Origin: an uncultured Ruminococcus sp.
GTDB taxonomy: Bacteria; Bacillota; Clostridia; Oscillospirales; Ruminococcaceae
Direction of reading: 5' to 3'
DNA: 29,685 bases
Assembly (NCBI GenBank): GCA_910577575.1
Contig: CAJTOG010000018.1
Coordinates: forward strand, 1-29,685
Shown here: one piece after another, positions 15,705 to 22,712 of the stretch
Position numbering within the stretch: the first letter of the stretch is position 1
Layout of the letters: each line of letters opens with the position of its first letter
The notes under the pieces: generated by a model
The model's input: only the letters and a program-made list of their open reading frames with translations
Databases searched by the model: none
What the model was told of the DNA's origin: nothing
Program-made: the position numbers and the translations under genes

Positions 15705-16157
15705 CTATATTGTTTTATTGAAGTAAACTTTTCTTACAATTGTAATAATGCTGATAAACAAAATAACAGAAATAAGAGTAAAGAACACTTCCGCACTGAA
15801 ATATCCGGCAATGACCGATGCCAGAAGCAATGGATAACAGACAGATTTTTGAAGTTTTATACCGGTCATTTCGGATATTTTTATATTGCGTTCATCAGTA
15901 TCCCTTATGTACATCTGTCTGAGTGTTTCATCATTATTCAAAGCAATAAGAAAACGCACATTATAATAAACTCCGATTAACATAAAAGCTATAAAAACAC
16001 CAGCCTGAAAGCCACTGAGAAAATCTCCAAAATTTCCTTCCGGTCTGTATTTTTCAAAGAATCCCAGTAAACCGCATATAACGGTAATTCCTCCCAGTAT
16101 AAGCATAAATCCCATATAAATAAGATTTTTCTTGAGCCTGTTTTTATATTTTTCCAT
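15705..16157 (-). CDS. Membrane protein of unknown function paired with an HTH regulator
   Basis: 150 aa with four predicted membrane helices (about 11-32, 47-68, 105-122, 124-142). The central cytoplasmic loop is charged (NNDETLRQMYIRDTDERNIKI) and the N-terminus basic. The conserved-looking RQMYIRDTDERN motif is common in clostridial membrane proteins (often annotated DUF2178/DUF3169-like) that occur with YgzD-like HTH regulators, as here, 14 bases downstream of one. The start has GGAGG 8-9 bases in front of ATG 16157. No characterised function is known to me. Confidence 0.75.
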   Translation of the reverse strand: MEKYKNRLKKNLIYMGFMLILGGITVICGLLGFFEKYRPEGNFGDFLSGFQAGVFIAFMLIGVYYNVRFLIALNNDETLRQMYIRDTDERNIKISEMTGIKLQKSVCYPLLLASVIAGYFSAEVFFTLISVILFISIITIVRKVYFNKTI

Positions 16158-16171
16158 AATAATACCTCCGG

Positions 16172-16372
16172 TTATTCGATATCAGAAAAGTCAAAAACTT
16201 CTTCGATAGTAAGATTGAAATAGTGTGCAATTTTGTAAGCCAGAACGAGGGAAGCAGTATATTTTTCACATTCAAGCGATGTTATTGTCTGGCGTGTTAC
16301 ATCAACGGCTGATGCAAGTTCGTCCTGTGAGAGTTTATGCTGTTTTCTGAGTTCTTTTATTTTTGTTTTCAT
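16172..16372 (-). CDS. Small XRE-type HTH regulator (YgzD-like)
   Basis: 66 aa, nearly all helix-turn-helix: IKELRKQHKLSQDELASAVD, VTRQTITSLECEKYTASL, KIAHYFNLTIEEVF. This family usually represses its own operon. The promoter just upstream carries two copies of the ACTTTGC half-site, one in the promoter spacer and one in a palindrome at the start of the transcript, which fits autoregulation. It is the first gene of a two-gene operon with the four-helix membrane protein. AGGTG stands 6 bases before ATG 16372. Confidence 0.9.
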   Translation of the reverse strand: MKTKIKELRKQHKLSQDELASAVDVTRQTITSLECEKYTASLVLAYKIAHYFNLTIEEVFDFSDIE

Positions 16373-16392
16373 TTTATCACCTGTTTAATTTT

Positions 16393-16410
16393 TGCTAAGT
16401 TAACTTTGCA
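16393..16410. promoter_or_regulatory. Operator palindrome of the HTH regulator
   Basis: The 18-bp sequence TGCTAAGTTAACTTTGCA is an almost perfect palindrome (one mismatched pair). It lies just after the -10 box of the minus-strand promoter. A further half-site ACTTTGC occurs at 16426-16432 inside the promoter spacer. A dimeric repressor bound here would block the promoter. Confidence 0.7.
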
Positions 16411-16415
16411 TTTTT

Positions 16416-16444
16416 AGTATAGCACACTTTGCAAAAAATGTCAA
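16416..16444 (-). promoter_or_regulatory. Promoter of the HTH-membrane protein operon
   Basis: Minus strand: TTGACA (16444-16439), 17-base spacer, TATACT (16421-16416). The operator overlaps its downstream side. Confidence 0.85.
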
Positions 16445-16499
16445 GCGAATTTTAGAAAAAATTCAAAAAATTTTTATAAAGATTAAATTTCAATATCAC

Positions 16500-16528
16500 T
16501 TGTAATGCTGTTAAGAATATGATATAAT
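16500..16528 (+). promoter_or_regulatory. Promoter of the corA leader and gene
   Basis: TTGTAA (16500-16505), 17-base spacer, TATAAT (16523-16528). The predicted start near 16535 leaves a leader of about 175 bases before the CorA start codon. Confidence 0.8.
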
Positions 16529-16567
16529 ATTAATTGGAAATTATTTGTTTTTAGGAGATGAATATAT

Positions 16568-16657
16568 ATGAGTTCTGACCCCTATGGGAAAATGAAGAAA
16601 AATTATCATTATATCATGAAAAGTATGCACAGGCTTTATTTTTATCGTTTTAGATGA
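16568..16657 (+). CDS. Upstream ORF in the corA leader, candidate leader peptide
   Basis: 29 codons, preceded by AGGAG at 16553-16557 (10 bases from ATG). The peptide starts MSSDPYGKMKKNYHYIM and ends in aromatic and Arg residues (RLYFYRFR). It is too basic and aromatic to suggest a known small protein. It ends 8 bases before a strong RNA hairpin and 52 bases before the CorA start. Leader peptides that regulate Mg2+ transporter genes (mgtL, corL) are known in Salmonella; a similar role here is inference. Confidence 0.45.
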   Translation: MSSDPYGKMKKNYHYIMKSMHRLYFYRFR

Positions 16658-16665
16658 TAACTTTT

Positions 16666-16691
16666 GCCGTGTATGTTTTTTCATGCATGGC
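16666..16691 (+). promoter_or_regulatory. RNA hairpin next to the corA ribosome site
   Basis: GCCGTGTATG (16666-16675) and CATGCATGGC (16682-16691) pair along 10 bp, two of them G-U, around a loop of six T. The stem ends one base before the AAAGGAG of corA. There is no U tract behind it, so it is not a standard terminator; it may influence ribosome access. Confidence 0.5.
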
Positions 16692-16709
16692 GAAAGGAGA
16701 AATATTCAA

Positions 16710-17639
16710 ATGATAAATTATTATAAAAATTCCGAAACAGGCAGGCTTTACAGTACAGAAAAGGTTTCCTCAGGCTGCTGGATTTCTGTTGTTAATCCCA
16801 CACCGCAGGAAATAAAAATACTGATTGATGATTTCGGACTCGACAGCGGATTTGTAAAATCATCACTTGATGAGGAGGAATCGTCACGTATTGAACGTGA
16901 GGACGACCAGACTCTTATAATTATAGATACTCCTGTTTCTTCTATGGACGATTCAGAAACAAAAATATTCTATACAATGCCTATAGGAATTATTCTGACT
17001 AATGAAAATGTTATAACCATCTCTCTTCATGAATCTCAGTTAATAGATGAAGCTGTGCGAGGGACTATACGCAATCTCCGGCCGTCATTCAAGACAAGAT
17101 TTGTTCTTCAGCTCCTGCTTAGGATTGCAGCATTGTTTCTGTATTATCTTAAACAGATTGATAAAATATCATCAGTTGCAGAAAAACAGCTTCATAATGC
17201 AATGAAAAACGAATTGCTTATGCAGCTTCTTGCCCTTGAAAAGTCACTTGTATACTTTTCAACCTCACTCAAAGCAAATGAAGCAACAATAGAAAAAATT
17301 TTCCGTGGACGTGTTATGAAACTCTATGATGAAGACCAGGATTTGCTTGAAGATGTACTGATTGAGATGAAACAGGCAATTGAAATGTCGAGTATCTATT
17401 CAGGAATTCTTTCCAGTATGACAGAGGGTTTTTCCGGAGTGATTTCAAATAATCTAAATATAGTTATGTGGCGGCTTACCATAGTGACTATTATAATGCA
17501 GATTCCCAATATTATATTTGCATTTTACGGAATAAATACAGTCGATTTGCCGTTGCCGTATACATGGTTTCCCATAGTGCTTGCTGTAGTTATTACGGCT
17601 GTGGCGACTGTTGTTCTTCTTAAGTGGAAAAAGAAATAG
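16710..17639 (+). CDS. CorA-family divalent cation channel/transporter
   Basis: 309 aa, pentameric channel family for Mg2+ or related cations. The cytoplasmic domain is at about 1-245, with a long helical stretch (STSLKANEATIEKIFRGRVM) that forms the inner stalk. Two C-terminal membrane helices lie at about 251-273 and 285-304, and the tail KWKKK faces the cytoplasm. The signature after helix 1 reads YGIN (273-276), not the usual YGMN; GIN is found in the ZntB (zinc) branch, so the cation cannot be named safely. The start is ATG 16710, with AAAGGAG at 16693-16699; an in-frame ATG at 16683 lies in the hairpin and before the ribosome site. The leader has an upstream ORF. Confidence 0.9.
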   Translation: MINYYKNSETGRLYSTEKVSSGCWISVVNPTPQEIKILIDDFGLDSGFVKSSLDEEESSRIEREDDQTLIIIDTPVSSMDDSETKIFYTMPIGIILTNENVITISLHESQLIDEAVRGTIRNLRPSFKTRFVLQLLLRIAALFLYYLKQIDKISSVAEKQLHNAMKNELLMQLLALEKSLVYFSTSLKANEATIEKIFRGRVMKLYDEDQDLLEDVLIEMKQAIEMSSIYSGILSSMTEGFSGVISNNLNIVMWRLTIVTIIMQIPNIIFAFYGINTVDLPLPYTWFPIVLAVVITAVATVVLLKWKKK

Positions 17640-17648
17640 AGGTTTTGT

Positions 17649-18138
17649 ATGAAGTATAAAACGGAGAGCAGAAATACGACAGAGTTTATAAATCTTCATG
17701 ACTGTGAATGTCTTTCTTTGAGTTATGAAAATTCCGGAATTGTTATGGAAATGGAATGGATGGAGATACTTGGAGAACATTCCGAAAACCCATATAATAT
17801 GGCTTATTCATCTGACAGGGGAATGATTGGATTCAATGATGTGATAATTAATAATTGATGTCAAAATTGATTATGGAAATAATTGTGTAAAAACCATAGA
17901 AACTGACAGGCATTTTAGACTTGAAGATATTACAATTTATTCTTATTTTGAGGATAATAAAATTGATTCAGTGTATAAGTATGGCGAAATATCCGGTTTT
18001 ACACCTGATAATGAACTTATCATTATAGAAATTCTTTTTAGGGAATCATATATCAGATGGAATAAACTGGAAGATGTATCATGGTTTGAGAGTAAAGAAA
18101 GACTTGAGTTGGAAAAATCCGAAAAAGGAATTTATTAA
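17649..18138 (+). pseudogene. Hypothetical gene broken by a 7-bp tandem duplication
   Basis: The first 69 codons (from ATG 17649) end at TGA 17856, just behind ATAATTA repeated as ATAATT (17844-17856). In the next frame an open region continues to TAA 18136 (IIDVKIDYGNNCVKTIETD onward). Removing one 7-bp copy joins the two into an uninterrupted 160-aa protein. It starts with FINLHDCECLSLSYENSG, which resembles small 'LHDC' proteins of unknown function often found with immunity-like or integral small-gene neighbourhoods. No signal or membrane segment. The next gene begins directly after its end, with a ribosome site inside it, so the operon structure is preserved. Whether the duplication is real or an assembly error cannot be told here. 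Confidence 0.7.
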
Positions 18139-18139
18139 A

Positions 18140-18496
18140 ATGCTGTCATGGAATAATCCTGAGGAAGTGCAGAAAAAGGATTTAGAGCTTGCTTACGGAA
18201 CAAAATATTTGGGTAACTTTTTTCAGCCTTTCATTGACGAAGAATCCAAAAGCCTGTGGAATAACTGTGCATTGATTTTATCCGATAAAACAGATGAAGA
18301 ATTGAAACAGTGGCTTTTGCAGTGTTTTAAATGGCTTCAGGATATGGACTGTCCGGGTTCGGAAATAATTGCTGAAAGACTTCGGAAATACAGTAATACA
18401 GAGAATTTGGAACATGAAAGAAAAAAAGCTGTCAGAATTGCACGGATTCTCGATGACAAGGAATGGCTTGAATCAGGTTGGACAGATATGAGATAA
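18140..18496 (+). CDS. DUF5071-like hypothetical protein
   Basis: 118 aa, soluble, helical. The central motif CFKWLQDMDCPGSEIIAERL and the C-terminal ARILDDKEWLESG match the look of DUF5071 proteins (usual motif LxWLQDMNWP). The start is ATG 18140, 1 base after the stop of the broken upstream gene, with AAAAAGGA at 18122-18129; an earlier in-frame ATG at 18074 would lie within that gene and has no ribosome site. DUF5071 proteins are small and of unknown function, and are frequently found among immunity-like genes. Confidence 0.7.
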   Translation: MLSWNNPEEVQKKDLELAYGTKYLGNFFQPFIDEESKSLWNNCALILSDKTDEELKQWLLQCFKWLQDMDCPGSEIIAERLRKYSNTENLEHERKKAVRIARILDDKEWLESGWTDMR

Positions 18497-18524
18497 AATG
18501 GGAATATTTATGTTCGGAGATATA

Positions 18525-18680
18525 ATGGTTCGTATTGCAGGCGGAATAGCTGAAACTTTCTGTGAAGATATACCTGAATATATAAAAAATTTCTGCTATA
18601 GCAGGCTGGATTATACAATAAAAAGCATTACGGCAGAATTTTGTCGGAAATATCATATTTCTTTATATAAATATCAATAA
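18525..18680 (+). CDS. Small hypothetical protein
   Basis: 51 aa, beginning MVRIAGGIAETFCEDIPEYI. GGAGA lies 5 bases before ATG 18525; longer in-frame starts at 18498 and 18510 have no ribosome site. It ends 16 bases before a terminator. No family is recognised. It may be the truncated remnant of a longer protein, or a real last gene of this small operon. Confidence 0.4.
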   Translation: MVRIAGGIAETFCEDIPEYIKNFCYSRLDYTIKSITAEFCRKYHISLYKYQ

Positions 18681-18696
18681 ATTATAAATAAAATCT

Positions 18697-18732
18697 CAGC
18701 AGATATATATGAAAATATATCTGCTGTTTTTT
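18697..18732 (+). terminator. Terminator of the 17649-18680 gene group
   Basis: CAGCAGATATAT (18697-18708) pairs with ATATATCTGCTG (18715-18726) around 6 bases, followed by T6. Confidence 0.9.
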
Positions 18733-18779
18733 GTTATAATTTTCTCCTGAACAGGCATAATAATTTTGAGGTGAATTTT

Positions 18780-20243
18780 ATGCAGCAAAATAACAGAAAT
18801 CTTCGGATTATTTCAGGTCTTAAACAAAATATTGAAATGATTAAAAAAATTTCCGGCGATTCATCGGATGTATTGGTAAATGAATTTACAACAGGCGGAA
18901 TAAAGTGTGCATTATTATGTTGTGAAGGTATGATATCGTCTCAGATGGTTACAGAAATGGTACTTTCTCCTGTAACCAATATTCCGCAGCAGGATAATGC
19001 GGCAAAGCTTTTCAGTTATATACAGATAAACAAGCTTTTTTCCCTTGACCGTTCAGAAGCTCAGGATTATGATACGCTTTTCCGTATGTTAAGCTCGGGA
19101 TTTGCAGTTCTGATTGCAGAAGGAATGAACAAGGCACTTGCTTTTGGCATACAGGGTTATGCTTCACGCAGCATACAGGAACCTTCCGGAGAGGGAAACA
19201 TTTTAGGAAGTCATGAAGGATTTGTCGAAACAATACGTACGAATATGTCAATGCTGAGACGGAGGCTGAAAAGTCCGGAACTTGTAATGAATCTCATGGT
19301 AAAGGGCAGTAAAAGCCGGACGGATATATGTATATGCTATATGAAGGACAGAGTTCCGCAGGGACTTCTTAACCGTATTCAGAAATCACTTGATGAAATA
19401 GAGCTTGAATCCATACTTTCAACGGGCTATGTACGTCCTTTTCTGGAGAAAAAAAGCTTTGAGCTTTTCAGTTCAACGGGACTTACGGAAAGACCCGATG
19501 TTTTATGCTCAAAGCTTATAGAGGGAAGAGTAGCTGTTTTGGTGGATGGAGTGCCATATGGAATAATTATACCGAGATTGTTCTGCGAAAGCTTTCATAC
19601 GCTTGATGACTATGCCTATAAACCGTATTATGCAGTATTTATCCGCTGGCTCAAATATGGAGCATTTATATTGGCAGTGTTGTTGCCTGCTGTGTATGCA
19701 GCAATAGTAATGTATCATCCGGAACTTCTTAACAGTACATTATTGCTTCTGTTGGTTAAGGAAGAAAAAAATGCACCCCTTTCAATAATAACTGAGTCAT
19801 TTTTAGTGTTGCTTATGTATGAAGTAATCAGGGAAGCGGGGGTACGTCTGCCGAAGCCTGTAGGAGGAGCAGTAAGTATAATCAGTGGTTTGATTATAGG
19901 AGATGCGGCAGTAAAATCAGGGCTTGTAAGTACACCGCTTCTGACAATGACTGCACTTGCTGTTCTTAGTGGACTTGTTGTACCTGATTTGAATCCGCAG
20001 ATAACAGTGCTGAGATTTGCGTTTCTGATATCCGGGGGACTGCTCGGGCTTTTCGGAATAAGCATTCTTGCCTGTGCTGTGCTTACAAACATATGCAGTA
20101 CCGAAGATTACGGATTTCCGTTCACTGCACCTATATCTCCGTTTTCGGCAAAGGGAATGGGCGATACCCTTATACGTCAGGGATTCAGAAAAATGCAGAG
20201 CAGAGGCTTTACAGTGGAGGAATATCATGAATCAAATAAGTAA
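18780..20243 (+). CDS. Spore germination receptor A subunit (GerA family)
   Basis: 487 aa inner-membrane subunit of a nutrient germinant receptor. The N-terminal hydrophilic domain (about 1-290) carries the family marks GFAVLIAEGMNKALAF, RSIQEPSGEG and VRPFLEKKSFELFSSTGLTERPD; the C-terminal domain has about five membrane helices, with REAGVRLPKPVGGAVSI and GLIIGDAAVKSGLVS. This is the full length for the family. ATG 18780 follows GAGGTG by 6 bases; GTG 18771 would overlap it. A CATAATA box at about 18757 resembles a sigma-F/G -10 element, as expected for gerA operons, but the -35 is unclear. The stop overlaps the next gene by 17 bases. Confidence 0.93.
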   Translation: MQQNNRNLRIISGLKQNIEMIKKISGDSSDVLVNEFTTGGIKCALLCCEGMISSQMVTEMVLSPVTNIPQQDNAAKLFSYIQINKLFSLDRSEAQDYDTLFRMLSSGFAVLIAEGMNKALAFGIQGYASRSIQEPSGEGNILGSHEGFVETIRTNMSMLRRRLKSPELVMNLMVKGSKSRTDICICYMKDRVPQGLLNRIQKSLDEIELESILSTGYVRPFLEKKSFELFSSTGLTERPDVLCSKLIEGRVAVLVDGVPYGIIIPRLFCESFHTLDDYAYKPYYAVFIRWLKYGAFILAVLLPAVYAAIVMYHPELLNSTLLLLLVKEEKNAPLSIITESFLVLLMYEVIREAGVRLPKPVGGAVSIISGLIIGDAAVKSGLVSTPLLTMTALAVLSGLVVPDLNPQITVLRFAFLISGGLLGLFGISILACAVLTNICSTEDYGFPFTAPISPFSAKGMGDTLIRQGFRKMQSRGFTVEEYHESNK

Positions 20244-21228
20244 GGCACAATTCATATCACTGTTGCTGATGGAAGATTTATTTATACTTTTCTGTCTGAA
20301 AGAAGAAATATCAATAATTACAGCTATTGGATTTTCAGCCGGAATTATATTGCAGTTTCTGTTTTCAGTTCCTCTTATCAAAATATATAGCAGGGGCAAG
20401 TCTCTTAAAGACTGCGGAAAGGCAGCAGAGGCAGTAATATTGATATATATTATAGTATGGGGAGGAATGCTTTTTTCAATGCTCTGGAATGCAGGGGACG
20501 TGATATATATACCATATGGAAATTCAGGGTTCTGGGGTAAATTCATGGTTGCGGCTATCATAGCTGTTGTATGTGTATATATTTCATCATCAGGAATAAA
20601 GGCACTCGGACGGTCTGCTTTGATAGCGGCAGCAATGGGTGTTGTCTGTCTTTTGATTGTAATAATAAGTGCATTGATACAGTCTGATATGAGCAATCTT
20701 AAAGAAATAGGGAATAAAAGTTTTTTGTCCGAACTTATAAGAGGATTTGCACTGAGCGGTGGACTTGGCAGTTTTATAATGCTTCTCGGATTTACAAAAG
20801 GTAAGCCCATGAGAAATGCGGCAGGGTATTTTATAGGTAAAGTTATTCTGACATTAGCCGTGATTATTACAGGTGTACTTGTAAGCGGCGGAATAATGGA
20901 GATAACAGATTTTCCGATAGCGACAGCAGCACAGTTATCCCAGCCGTTTGATGTCCAGAGAATAGATTCGCTGTTTCTGATAGTATTTTCAGTGTATGCA
21001 GTATATTCAATAGCTGTACAGGCTTCGGCGGCTGATTATTTATTGGGTGAAGTAATACCTGCAATAAAAAAATACAGAAGTACTCTTATGCTGGCGGCAA
21101 TGGCATCAGTAGGTTTTATTTTCAGTGGAAATACTCATTATGGAATGGGATATAGTATTGCAGTTGCAGTTATTCTGCTGTTTGCACCTGTATCTTATTT
21201 TGTTAAAAGAAGACTGAGAGGTGCATAA
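20227..21228 (+). CDS. Spore germination receptor B subunit (GerB/APC-type permease)
   Basis: 333 aa integral membrane protein of the endospore germination permease family within the APC superfamily. About ten hydrophobic helices fill its length (for example LFILFCLKEEISIITAIGFS, IIAVVCVYISSSGIKALGRS and LILTLAVIITGVLVSGG-like segments). It is expected to form the germinant-binding and ion-conducting unit with the A subunit. The start is ATG 20227 with GGAGG 5-6 bases in front, within the end of the A gene. The C subunit begins 2 bases after its stop. Confidence 0.9.
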   Translation: MNQISKAQFISLLLMEDLFILFCLKEEISIITAIGFSAGIILQFLFSVPLIKIYSRGKSLKDCGKAAEAVILIYIIVWGGMLFSMLWNAGDVIYIPYGNSGFWGKFMVAAIIAVVCVYISSSGIKALGRSALIAAAMGVVCLLIVIISALIQSDMSNLKEIGNKSFLSELIRGFALSGGLGSFIMLLGFTKGKPMRNAAGYFIGKVILTLAVIITGVLVSGGIMEITDFPIATAAQLSQPFDVQRIDSLFLIVFSVYAVYSIAVQASAADYLLGEVIPAIKKYRSTLMLAAMASVGFIFSGNTHYGMGYSIAVAVILLFAPVSYFVKRRLRGA

Positions 21229-21230
21229 TC

Positions 21231-21758
21231 ATGAAAAAACTTTTATTTTTAACGTTTGGAATTTTAATTCTTACCGGCTGTTCATCAAACGGAAATGTAA
21301 GTAAAATAGCATATCTGAGGTCGGCGGCACTTGACGGAAATAGGTTTACATTGTCATTTTTTACAGAAGAGGATGGTGTTATAACCATAACGGCGGATAG
21401 TCCGGAAGAAGCAAAGAAAACAGCAGAACTTTCAGTAGGAAAAGAAATTTTTACAGGTCATACGGAACTTATTATGCTTAAAAACTGTGATAATCTTAAA
21501 ACACTTGACTATATGCTTCATGAGTGGAAGGTATCGCCGTCGTGTATGATTGCACAACCTGAATTTAACGGAAGGACCATTCTTGAACAGAAAAAGCCCG
21601 AAGAACTTACTGGTTCGATAAAAATGGCACAGGAACAGGAGTTAGCTCCGGAGTGCGATATTATTACAGTACTGAGCGGACTTCTTAATGATGACAGAAC
21701 AGCTGAAGCAGCCGAACTTTCAGAAAAAGGATTCTGCGGAGTTGTAAAACTGAAATAA
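21231..21758 (+). CDS. Short spore germination receptor C subunit (lipoprotein)
   Basis: 175 aa lipoprotein: signal KKLLFLTFGILILTGC with lipidated Cys17. The position third in a gerABC operon and the N-terminal segment (RSAALDGNRFTLSFF, AKKTAELSVGKEIFTGHTEL, LHEWKVSPSCMIA) agree with the first two domains of GerAC proteins. Usual GerAC proteins are about 350-400 aa; the C-terminal domain is missing here. The reading frame ends cleanly and a new promoter follows within 15 bases, so there is no downstream remnant. Either a natural short form or an old truncation. Confidence 0.85.
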   Translation: MKKLLFLTFGILILTGCSSNGNVSKIAYLRSAALDGNRFTLSFFTEEDGVITITADSPEEAKKTAELSVGKEIFTGHTELIMLKNCDNLKTLDYMLHEWKVSPSCMIAQPEFNGRTILEQKKPEELTGSIKMAQEQELAPECDIITVLSGLLNDDRTAEAAELSEKGFCGVVKLK

Positions 21759-21768
21759 AAATTTATGA

Positions 21769-21797
21769 TTGAAAAATAGATGCGGATATTGTATAAT
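21769..21797 (+). promoter_or_regulatory. Promoter of the Cys-rich small protein gene
   Basis: TTGAAA (21769-21774), 17-base spacer, TATAAT (21792-21797). Confidence 0.8.
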
Positions 21798-21805
21798 ATT
21801 TATAA

Positions 21806-21847
21806 AGCTTCGTCCATAGCATTTTTAAATACAAGCAGGACGAAGTT
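21806..21847 (+). promoter_or_regulatory. Hairpin in the leader of the Cys-rich small protein gene
   Basis: CTTCGTCC (21808-21815) pairs with GGACGAAG (21838-21845), extended by two outer pairs, around a 22-base loop, right at the predicted transcript start and ahead of the AGGAGTG ribosome site. No U tract follows. It may be a stabilising 5' stem or a regulator binding site. Confidence 0.5.
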
Positions 21848-21871
21848 AATACATAATCAGGAGTGTTCAAT

Positions 21872-22060
21872 ATGTACAATAAAAAAGTTACAAACTGTGA
21901 AAGCTGTATAAATTACGTTTATGATGAAGATTATGACTGCTATGTATGCATGGTTAATCTTGATGAGGACGAAATGGCAAGATTTATCCAGGGGACAAAC
22001 TATTCATGTCCTTATTACAGACTTGATGATGAATACGGTATAGTGAGAAGACAGAATTAA
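21872..22060 (+). CDS. Small CxxC protein (DUF6472-like)
   Basis: 62 aa acidic protein with two CxxC pairs (Cys9/12 and Cys23/26) and a single Cys46, in the context NCESCINYVYDEDYDCYVC, DEDEMARF and CPYYR. It looks like a small metal-binding (zinc ribbon-like) protein. I associate the pattern with DUF6472, conserved in Ruminococcaceae, but this is from memory. ATG 21872 follows AGGAGTG by 7 bases; an ATG three codons upstream lies in the ribosome site. It sits between the germination operon and spoIIID. Confidence 0.75.
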   Translation: MYNKKVTNCESCINYVYDEDYDCYVCMVNLDEDEMARFIQGTNYSCPYYRLDDEYGIVRRQN

Positions 22061-22072
22061 TTGAAAAATCAC

Positions 22073-22100
22073 TCATTATTTTTTAAGTTTCTGCATATAA
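22073..22100 (+). promoter_or_regulatory. Candidate sigma-E type promoter of spoIIID
   Basis: TCATTAT (22073-22079), 14-base spacer, CATATAA (22094-22100) resembles the sigma-E boxes KMATATT and CATACAMT. No sigma-A promoter is seen here. SpoIIID belongs to the sigma-E regulon in Bacillus and Clostridium. Confidence 0.4.
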
Positions 22101-22138
22101 ATTAATTGTCCGCAGAACAGGATAAGGGAGTGATGCAA

Positions 22139-22414
22139 TTGAAGATACAGCCTGCTCAAAGGGCGGTTACTCTGGGGCAGTACATAATTGAGAACAGGGC
22201 AACAGTCCGTACAACGGCTAAAAAATTCGGCATATCAAAGAGTACAGTGCATAAGGATGTAAGTGAACGTCTTAAAATTGAAAATCCGGTACTTTATGCA
22301 CAGGTCAAGAATATACTTGAAATCAATAAGCAGGAACGCCATATCCGTGGCGGACTTGCAACAAAAAGAAAATACAGTGAGCTGTCGCAGAAGAAAAAAA
22401 ATCAGGGACGGTAA
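22139..22414 (+). CDS. spoIIID: Sporulation transcription factor SpoIIID
   Basis: 91 aa DNA-binding regulator of mother-cell gene expression. Full-length match to the family: LGQYIIENRATVRTTAKKFG, ISKSTVHKDVSERL (helix-turn-helix, about residues 21-44), the basic tail RHIRGGLATKRKYSELSQKKK. The start is best placed at TTG 22139, which is 8 bases behind AAGGGAG (22124-22130); ATG 22133 is in frame but only 2 bases from it. It stands alone, with a terminator stem at the stop codon. Its presence says the strain keeps a sporulation programme, or its remains. Confidence 0.92.
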   Translation: MKIQPAQRAVTLGQYIIENRATVRTTAKKFGISKSTVHKDVSERLKIENPVLYAQVKNILEINKQERHIRGGLATKRKYSELSQKKKNQGR

Positions 22415-22433
22415 AATAAACCGTCCCTTAATC
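22405..22433 (+). terminator. Terminator of spoIIID
   Basis: GGGACGG (22405-22411) pairs with CCGTCCC (22421-22427) around 9 bases; the stop codon lies at the base of the stem. The tail TTAATC is only moderately T-rich. Confidence 0.7.
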
Positions 22434-22677
22434 TATATTAAAACAGTAGTCTGACATAAGTATTTTCCTGTTTGCAGCTATTCACGGGCAGCACCGGTGC
22501 ATTACTGAAATCAGCCGCTTCAAAAGGCTTACATCATACTTCTGTTAATATTATTCTATGCAGAATTTTCAAAAAAGCGACAATGAAAATATTAACAATT
22601 TTAAACTTTTGTTACGATTGTCAGATTTGTGTAATAATAAAAAACCAAATTGTATTATAACTGAAATCTTACTGTTA

Positions 22678-22706
22678 TTGCAATATGCAGAAGTATAGTT
22701 TATAAT
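22678..22706 (+). promoter_or_regulatory. Promoter without a gene behind it
   Basis: TTGCAA (22678-22683), 17-base spacer, TATAAT (22701-22706), directed into a 100-base stretch with no credible ORF and a strong terminator. Confidence 0.7.
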
Positions 22707-22712
22707 ATAATC

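Noticed and set aside
19715..20092. Minus-strand frame of 125 codons
   Set aside because: It is antisense to the membrane domain of the germination A subunit and has no ribosome site.
20232..20810. Minus-strand frame of 192 codons
   Set aside because: Long only because the complementary membrane protein has few stop-forming codons; it has no ribosome site or family resemblance.
22472..22660. 62-codon ORF after spoIIID
   Set aside because: No ribosome site, no known pattern, and it ends in AT-rich intergenic sequence.
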